Assembly: GCA_002104985.1 (NCBI GenBank)
Contig: MCGO01000162.1
Span: forward strand, 1 to 64,000
DNA length: 64,000 nt
Reading direction: 5' to 3'
Source of the DNA: Rhizoclosmatium globosum
Taxonomy: Eukaryota; Chytridiomycota; Chytridiomycetes; Chytridiales; Chytriomycetaceae
Part shown: piece by piece, positions 56,557-64,000 of the stretch
How positions within the stretch are numbered: position 1 is the first letter of the stretch
Layout of the letters: the number at the start of each line of letters is the position of its first letter
Program-made: the position numbers and the translations under genes
The notes under the pieces: generated by a model
The model's input: the letters and a program-made list of their open reading frames with translations, nothing else
Told to the model about the DNA's origin: nothing
The model's database searches: none

Positions 56557-59500
56557 TCACCCAGCCATTGTACAATTCAACTTGTGCCGACTGCAAATCT
56601 CTTCAATCATCAGTCTCCTTGCTGTTTGTGGTCGGCGGTACCCAGGCTTCAGAATCCTTGCCGTCAAATGTGCACTTGTGGCTGTCATTCGCACCAAATT
56701 TCCTAAACTTCGCTTACTAACCACCATTCCATCCGTAAGCGGTCCCAAAATCAAGTTATCTTCCACAGCTCCTGCAGCTGTCATCATTCGAATATTATAA
56801 AGGGAATTATTCTTGTTAGGTAATTGGGGATGTACAACAATCACCGTCACCACATTTGGCGTTAACTGCGACGTAACGCGTTTCACAACGTTATGAATGT
56901 CAATCATGTTTTCAATCCACAGAATCAAGACTTGGTTATCAGCGTTTGCACTTGTGAACAGCGACTTCACTTTCTCTGCGTCGGTGCCGTCCACGCTTGC
57001 GGCTTGTGGCTTCATAACATACGGTGTATTAAAGAGAGTCTCTGCAGTTCGAGTTGCAAAGTAACTTGTATTTGAACAAATGGCTGCTGAAAGGTTTCCT
57101 TTGTATCCGACGTGTTTGTCAAGAGATATAGGCGCACCGATGGAAGTTAAAAATTGGTGAAAGTCAGAAGAAACTGCTTTCGGGCGAACAATATCGTTGA
57201 TGGAGGTCTGACAGTCTTTCGCATAGAGGACACTAACAGCAAAGCATTCACGCCTTTAAGAACGATTTTAGTTGAATAAATGTAAATTTATCGAGTATTA
57301 CTCAGGCAATGCGTCCATTCGCTCCAGGTCCTTGAAGAATGCTTCCGACATGATCATTGGTTTGAGCTTTTCACGTGCATCCAAAGCAAGATAACCTAGG
57401 TGAGATAAAAACTGTCTGAAAAGAGCACATGGTGCGTTCACATCATAACGGTTGATTGGCGGTGCTGGTTTTACAGAAATGTCCGCTTTGAGAGGATTCT
57501 CACTAACGGTGGCAAGATGAGACATTGTTGACCAACAATGAAAGTTAACTCAACTCTATACTGTTGTATCTTTCATTTTCGAGCTGAATTTTCCGATCCA
57601 GCTCTTTCTTAAACTCCTCAAATCGCTTTCCCTCCTCACTGTTTGGGTCCAGAAGCTCAGAAAACTTTGGAATAGCAGAATCGTTGAAACAGGGACCATC
57701 AATGACTGATGAATTCGGAGGAATGTAAGGTGGGAGTCTCGGTCGGACATGATATTCTCCGGATTTTGGTTCCGCTGACACTGCAACTGAGCTTTTAGAA
57801 GATGCGGCCTCTTCCACTGTAAAAAGCGGCTTTTCAACGGTAGATGTTGAAGACATTGTCGTTTGGGACTTTCGTTCGCTTGAATGGCTTCTGGCAGGTT
57901 CCCATCACTATCGTGGAGTGTCAGCGATTGCTCGCGTAGCTTTACTGGAGACGCCTTTCTTCCACCTAGAGGCGCCGATTGTGGTCGTTTCGGTCTTTCA
58001 GGCACACCCAGCCCTGAAGACGCTGGAGTACCAGTGCTAATACTTGAATCGTCTTTCAATGGGACTTTAACACTTTTCTCTTCCTTTGTGGCAGTTGCCG
58101 GAGTTTTCTTCCCCTTTTCCTCCAAATACATATGTTTGCAAACCCATGAGAATTTTCCGGTTGCATCTCGTAAAATAAGAAGCAGCTTGGGGTTTTTAGG
58201 TTTCTGATCCAAGCTTTCATCCGATCCGCAATCAAAGTCTGGCCCTTCATCACAATATGGAAGGCCGCCAGAGCCTGGCTGAATCGCCCACTCTGGTTGT
58301 TCCACGAATGCCATCAAAATTCGATTGTCATACACAAAGTATCGAATATACTTTTTGTAGTCAGAACATTGAATGTGGGCGTATTAGAAGTGTTGACGAC
58401 GAGTCTCTCAAATCGCTATCAACACTATTTCTGCCGCTTCCAAAAATACTATCGCGTCTGCGTAAATCTCGGATTCGGAGAATTCTCTTGACTTCGGCAA
58501 GCTCATCAAATAAAGTGCTAACGCGTGAAGCGCCGAACCTCGCACCACGAGGAGGAAAGTTTCCAAGATGGTTCAAAAGTTGACTTAACGCGATTTCAGC
58601 CGCACTTTTAACGGCACTCTCGGCAGTAAGTTTCGCAAACGTGCTTACTCCCGCTGTAGACGATACTGTTGGTATAGTTGGAGATGGAGCTGTAATGTTG
58701 ATATTTGTGCCACTGCTGCTAGGACTTGCTGTGAGTCGCTCCAGTTTATCCTTCTCCAGAGCGCTTCCCACACCCACCGCAGCCGCAAGACTGGCGACTA
58801 GTGGTGATGATGAGAGAGTATTAGAACGGCCAAATTTAGTTTTCGTTGGCCGACGTTTCCCCAACTTTTTTTCATTGAGTGCAGAAGTTACATTTCCTGC
58901 AAATGTAGCGAGACGGTCAGCCAAAGCCGCTGTCTTTTCGCTCATGCTTGTTGTAGCCGAAGGCAGATTTGGAGAGAGCGGGGACGGAATTTTTGGATGA
59001 TGAGAGTCACCCATCAAGTTCCCTGAGCTACTCGAAGGCTTGACATGTGTTGGAGTCGTGACTGGTGGTACACCTCCAGTAACTACACTGAACTCGTGAT
59101 CTTTGTCTAGAATAGATACTCCTCGACAGAGTGACGCATTTACTCTAGCTGTGCATTCTTTGTCGCGCAACATCCATCCTCCAATAATAGCCCAACGAAT
59201 CATGCCGTCAAAAGCTCTTATAATCATTTGTTGGTGTGTCTGTTTACGAAATTAGAGGACGCTAGACGAGTAAACGCAACATACCACGACATTGTCTTCA
59301 GCAAACAATCCATCAATATATGTCGAAAACGCAATAACGACGTCCTACAAGTTCCTTTGACAGCTTTATCCAAAGTCTCCCAAAAGAATGACAACTGGCC
59401 AAACAGGTCGAATACACTCATCATAACATCTTGGGGCCAAAGCTTGGCTAACATCTTCTCTCTTACGACAGAGAGAACGAGTACAACAGCACCGGGGCAT

Positions 59501-61858
59501 GTGTCAATTTCTTCAACGCAAAAGCAGCTTAAGACGTGAAGAGTCATTTTCAAGTTTGCAGGAGTATGTTCCGATGAAAGAGTTGTTAAAAGAAGGTCCA
59601 AATAGTATGGTTTAAGAGATTTAAAAGTAGCTGAAGGAGGTGGAGTCGAGTCCAAGTCCCTTGTCTCACTTGCTGTTCGGTTCGTAGCTCTTCCATATTC
59701 TTTGTACCATATGCGAATCTTGAACAAAATTAAGTTAGCAATCAGACTAGGTCTGGGATAAGACTACCTTATCTGAATAATCCCCTCGCTCAAGAATCAC
59801 AAAATTCTTCATCTTGACTTCCCCAAACACTCCTAGCACACCAATAATGGACCCAATTATTCGCAGACATCCTTTTCTTAGTTCTTCCATAGGAACTACC
59901 GTAATAGGATACCCCGTTTTGTCAGTTGAGAGTAAGACACGTTTTAAGCCAACAGAGAAATCATTTACAAGGACTCGGATCCCTCCAGATCCATTATGAA
60001 TAAATTTGCGCAATTCATAATGATAGATGTGAGTGTTTGAGGATGTCCTGTTCTCAACGCGATGCTAAGAGCGCTGTAAAAGCGTGCCAGGTAGGTTGGA
60101 AGGAACTTATTTCTTGGTTGAGGGTGTGCAAAATATTTTGCAGAGAATCGCAAAAGCTTCTGCGATTCCGTCTTCGTATCTGACAAGAAATACTAAATAA
60201 AACAATCAGTTAACTGAAATCATACTCGGGAGATCGGCGGGTAACTGCTTCAAAGAGCCAATGAGCAAACATATGGAGTATAGTATTTCCATCTGGGGCT
60301 GTTACTTCTGGATTAAACTCCTTTTTGGTTCCAACTGCCAGAAACGCGTCCACGACTCGAGAAATTCCTTTGATTGCCACGTAAAAATTATCAGAGTTTT
60401 CGATTGAGTTAACATTTCCGATTATATCTGGAATTTGTCTTTGAGGAAACGTTAGAAACGATGGATGACTCACAAATGAATCGGTGCCATGCATAGACGG
60501 TGAACTTCTCCGATAGATCCAAATTAAATGGACTGACCGCTGGAAACAAAACGCTTGTGTATTTTGTGCCTTCCCCTTCCCCATACAGCAATTGGAGAAC
60601 CCGATTGGATAAGCCCAAGATAACAGCGCTCCAATTCTTGACAATCTCGACACGGTGTGTCCATTTTTCGTACTGATTCTGAGGTGGTATGAGCACTGTT
60701 GGACATAAGGTCTGCAATGTGAAATCACTTCACCTTCAAACAAGCCCACAATTCCACATTCATATCTTCACTACGCAACCAAACTTCAATCAGAACTCGA
60801 CTCAAAAAGTCACAAAGCGCGTCCCCCATTGCAGGACCAGCCTTCACTTCACCGCCATTTCCAGTTCCACCTGCCCCTCCTGGATTAAGGGATGAACTCT
60901 TGTCCTTATCGCTTCCACTTCCGGCTGCAGCTCTCCATATTCTTGCCGATAGAACGGGTTTTCTGAACCAGAGGAAGTTGGTGTTGCTGTCATGGGTCCA
61001 ACAAGGTTTCCATCCAGATGACTTGATCGTCGTTGCCTCCCCTGGATATTTCCACAAGGCTCTGATAACAACCGATCCGCACAGCCAAGTAGCACTTTAA
61101 TTAAAACCATCCAAGTCTCGCGCGAGAAGTCGAGGTGGAATGGCTGTTGTGTTGGACCGGAAGTTGAATTCGACGCGCTTTGAGATTGAAAAGAAACTTG
61201 CTGCTGAGATGCAGTTAAAACCATGAGCAGGATATGGCGGCATAGGTTGATATGAGTTGTGACAAGCACTTCTGACGAAAGCTGATCTGCGGGCTGAGAA
61301 GATCCTGGTGTTGTTGGACTCGAATCATATGATTTTCGCGGTTGAAATAGGAGTGAACTGTGAAGGAATATTGTCTGGTCAAGTTGACAAGATCACATGA
61401 AGGATCAGGTCAGATATCAAATACAAACGCGTCAAGAGCCTGGAACTAACCTGCCAAAACACCTGCTCAAAGCCTTTAATTCCTGGGGAGCTAGATCTCC
61501 GCCCTCGAGGAGCCACGCTTTGTAGACATTGATGCACTCGTTTATAATAGTCACGTCCTCAATTGGCAGTGAGAGACCATGTCCAATGAGCTCCATGTAC
61601 CATTTGACGTGCGGGAAAGACGTTAGAGTATTCGTATGATTTGGAACGGCAGATCGTTGAGAGAGGCAATTAACAGACTCGAATATAAGCTTCTTGCGAA
61701 CCGCCAAGGGAAGAGGCGCAATAATGTTGGTATCTATAAAGGGTGAATATAACAAAGGCAGGAAGCAGAATACCTGGCTGGTGCGCAAGAAGCCCAAGTT
61801 TGACACATCGTTCAAGAAACATTTGTTGGCTTTTTTCTTCTTTAATTAATCGCTTCAT
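56557..61858 (-). CDS. Ral GTPase-activating protein beta subunit homologue
   Basis: A large multi-exon gene from MKRLIKEEKSQQMFLERC to the end near 56557. The N-terminal part has VKWYMELIGHGLSLPIED, parallel to the animal RalGAP-beta VKWTMEVICYGLTLPL. The middle contains helical-repeat exons with SRVVDAFLAV and AYLSRFYSAL-like segments. A Ser-rich insert lies at about 58640-59000. The C-terminal RapGAP-like domain has FRQFLSHLGYLALDA, FLTSIGAPI, VLILWIENMIDI and then GPLTDGMVVSKRSLGNLVRM, which matches RalGAP-beta closely. In animals this subunit pairs with RalGAP-alpha and lacks the catalytic Asn itself. The start codon is only 11 bp from that of the divergent PTH2 gene. Exact exon limits were not all resolved. 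Confidence 0.8.
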
Positions 61859-61869
61859 AAATCTTGGAA

Positions 61870-62720
61870 ATGGAGGCTGATGCACTTGTATCGTTCCTTT
61901 CTACGCCAAGTTTCACGGGGATTGATCTCTTGACAGCCAGTCTTGTGTCCCTCGCATTTGCGTTTGTTGTCTTTTACGCAACTTGGAGCACGGCCGAGTC
62001 TGTTGCGTCTGCGAATGCAAAGCTGAACAGTCCAAGTGAAGCGAAAGACGAGAAGAAACCAATCGAAGAAAAGACGGAGGAAGTTGAAAGTGAGGATGAT
62101 GAGGACGATGAAAGCGACGACGAGGACACCAACGCCAATGTTCCTCTTCTTTCTAAAACGTACTCGGGTCCCGGCGAGTGGAAGATGGTCTTGTTGGTTC
62201 GCACTGACTTGGACATGGGGAAAGGGAAGGCGGCTGCTCAGGTACTCTCTTTGCCGAACGCACCCTCGCATAACTCTTCTTTTGGCAGTGCTGTCATGCT
62301 ACTCTTGCTGCGTATCGAAAATTGAAACAAAGGATCCGAAGGTACGATCCTGCTTGGGCTGTATAAAGTGTATTCTAACCATCTAGCGTAGGGACTACGA
62401 AACTGGGAACGTTACGGACAAGCGAAAGTGACTTTAAAATGTCCGAATGAAGAGGAAATGTACGTACTATCTATTTGGTTGCATCGGAACGTATTAAGTT
62501 GGAATTATAGGCTTGCGTTGCAGAAGAAGGCGCGTTCATTAGGCTTAGTCGCCGAAAGTATTCGCGATGCGGGGCGTACTCAGATCGCTGCCAATTCTCG
62601 AACAGTGTTGGCTGTCGGACCAGGTGGGTTTACCTCAGTTTTCTGTCTTGCGATTAACTTCCAGTATAAGGCCCAAAAAAGGTTGTCGACGAAGTTTGCG
62701 GTCATTTGAAACTGTATTGA
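61870..62720 (+). CDS. PTH2: Peptidyl-tRNA hydrolase 2, one frameshift
   Basis: Exons 61870-62241, 62289-62341, 62392-62459, 62511-62623 and 62671-62720 total 656 nt, one base short. An extra A in the CAAAGG run near 62330 would give KQKDPK and put every splice phase right. An N-terminal membrane helix (LLTASLVSLAFAFVVFYATW) and acidic linker precede the catalytic core: KMVLLVRTDLDMGKGKAAAQ, CCHATLAAYRKLK, then AESIRDAGRTQIAANSRTVL and GPKKVVDEVCGHLKLY. As in animal Bit1 the anchor suggests the mitochondrial outer membrane. The enzyme recycles peptidyl-tRNA. Confidence 0.9.
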
Positions 62721-62935
62721 TTTCAACTTAGTTCTCTTTGGGTAATAAAGAACATACTTTCTTGTGTTTTTGAGTGCTGGGTGCACTGCATCATTAAGTG
62801 GAATTTCGAGATATCAATTGTCAATATGGACTTTTATAATTGTCAATAGTTCTTTGAGGCGTTTCGTAGGAGATCGGACACACCTCCTTTGATTGTTATT
62901 CACTGTTTGATTCAACACAAAACTTCCTACCAATC

Positions 62936-63726
62936 ATGAGTTTGGAGTGGACGATTCGAACAAGGGATGAGCAGCCTCCACTTCACTTTCTAAAAGGGTT
63001 TCCGCTCTTTGTGATAAGCCAGATCGCTGAGCATGTTGGGCATTTTGTTCTGATTAACTATTATGGTTTCGCTGGCCTGTCACTTTACCTGATTATTGTG
63101 ACTGCTGTAATGTCGCTCGATCCTCTTGCATCAGATAGTCTTGGGAAAAACGTTCAAATCTTGCGGGCGAATGGCTTCGCTGATGGATACGTTCTTGCAG
63201 CCATGGTCGTCAACATGGTCTCTTCTCAAACGCTCACTTTGATCGTTATCAACTGGATTTGTGGACAAGATGCAATGGCGAGTCTATGGAGCTCTCACAT
63301 CTACACTTTACAGTTATTGGGAAGAATTATTGTCAACCTTGCAGGCACTGAGCTTCTTTCTATGTGGCTCACAAGTTTCTTCACGAAACGTGGCCGGACA
63401 TACACGTGATGCATCATTGTTGCAAATACCCATCATGGACAACTAACTTGATTTTCCATCCCTTTGATTTGGCGTTTGAGTTTGGTGGACCTGGGGCGAT
63501 TTTGTTGTTGTTCCACTACTTCGTCTGGGACCAAGATAAACCAGTTCTGCTTCTCAGTTATATGTTCGTGCAGACTTATTACGCCATTGATCATGATGAA
63601 TGGACGCGAACATATCATTATGAACACCATTCAAAGCTTGACTCAGTTTACACTATATACATCCAGAAGCGCGATGATGCAAAGTTAAATCGTATAAAGA
63701 AAATGATTAAACGTGCCGATAAATAA
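62936..63726 (+). CDS. Fatty-acid hydroxylase/sterol desaturase family membrane enzyme, frameshifted
   Basis: Hydrophobic N-terminal helices (FPLFVISQIAEHVGHFVLI, LYLIIVTAVMSL) precede the histidine-box region. A missing T in the TTTC run near 63358 shifts the frame; with it the protein reads ELLFYVAHKFLHETWPDIHV, then MHHCC and, further on, FHPFDLAFEF and DHDEWTRTYHYEHHSKLD. These are the HxxxH, HxxHH-like and late HxxHH boxes of the PF04116 superfamily, which bind a di-iron centre at the ER. Substrate (sterol, sphingoid or alkyl chain) cannot be decided. It converges with the partial gene at the right edge. Confidence 0.7.
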
Positions 63727-63729
63727 AGT

Positions 63730-64000
63730 CTTTTATGACACCACATGGCTCTATCTGCACTAACAAAAGTCCGACACAACGCGCTAAATCCGAATGGAAA
63801 CCAATAGCCTTTCTCCCCTTGCAATACCTTTGCAGAAACCTCCAACAAACGATCAACCTTATTTCGACAAGTCCAATGCTGCCTTGCTCGGTAAAATGCT
63901 TCACGCGCCATCCACTCCAATTTCTCTTTGTCAAGCAAATACGCGTGAACGACTTGGTTTACTTCTTCTGCAGTCATATCTTGTCGCAATGGTATAACAA
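63730..64000 (-). CDS. 3' end of a gene running off the right edge
   Basis: A minus-strand frame enters from the window edge and encodes TAEEVNQVVHAYLLDKEKLE, then WMAREAFYRARQHW and NKVDRLLEVSAKVL. The amphipathic helices resemble the last helices of GT-B-fold glycosyltransferases of the GT1/GT4 type, but with so little sequence this is only a suggestion. The true stop is uncertain; the open frame continues to 63648, into the 3' end of the convergent hydroxylase gene. Confidence 0.35.

Overview
The window is nuclear DNA of a flagellated, early-diverging fungus, most likely a chytrid. Genes are dense, with spliceosomal introns mostly of 40-60 nt (GT...AG, CTAAC-type branch points) and the standard code. 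Fungal-type genes (Brl1/Brr6, Syo1, a SAC1-like protein, a DPH6 fused to RidA domains) lie beside genes that only zoospore-forming fungi would need: calaxin, the Ca2+ sensor of outer-arm dynein, and a short p25-alpha/TPPP-like protein.

Layout. 1-9.5 kb is an accessory, mobile-element-rich block: the 3' part of a Crinkler/RHS-type NTPase-nuclease, a decayed LINE-like gag ORF, a 312-bp MITE-like element, a PIF/Harbinger transposon with two convergent and both damaged ORFs, a Myb/SANT gene that has lost its 5' end beside that transposon, and a decayed transposase-like tail. 10.3-12 kb holds a C5-cytosine DNA methyltransferase of bacterial (Dcm/HaeIII-like) style. 13-43 kb is housekeeping: RCC1, a PH/coiled-coil protein, a SAC1-like protein with a destroyed catalytic motif, calaxin, Syo1/HEATR3, a GT10-like protein, tRNA-Thr, mitochondrial EF-G2, an Ecm4-type glutathione transferase, ETHE1, eIF3b, the TPPP-like protein, a MYND protein, Brl1, a Sel1-repeat protein, an OB-fold protein abutting a CCCH-methyltransferase, and a TPT-family transporter. 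43.2-45.5 kb looks empty for proteins but holds a minus-strand cluster of eight or nine C/D-box snoRNAs, four with recognisable rRNA guides. 45.6-64 kb carries an unknown zinc-ribbon-like protein, a bestrophin-family channel, histone H4, VPS28, DPH6, a HERPUD-like protein, three tRNAs, a RalGAP-beta homologue, PTH2, a fatty-acid-hydroxylase-family enzyme and the end of a further gene.

Two results stand out. The first is the snoRNA cluster, whose units have C and D boxes, external stems and antisense elements, and which explains the largest gene-free stretch. The second is the SAC1-like protein, whose catalytic Cys and Arg are replaced by Gly and Met in an otherwise well-kept fold, so it should be a pseudophosphatase.

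A caveat applies throughout. At least eight genes (Harbinger transposase, GST, ETHE1, Brl1, DPH6, HERPUD-like, PTH2, hydroxylase) are broken by single missing bases, most of them in short homopolymers, while their protein sequence is otherwise well conserved. That pattern points to long-read assembly errors more than to pseudogenes. Exon limits below were worked out by hand from splice motifs and reading-frame continuity; no database search was possible.
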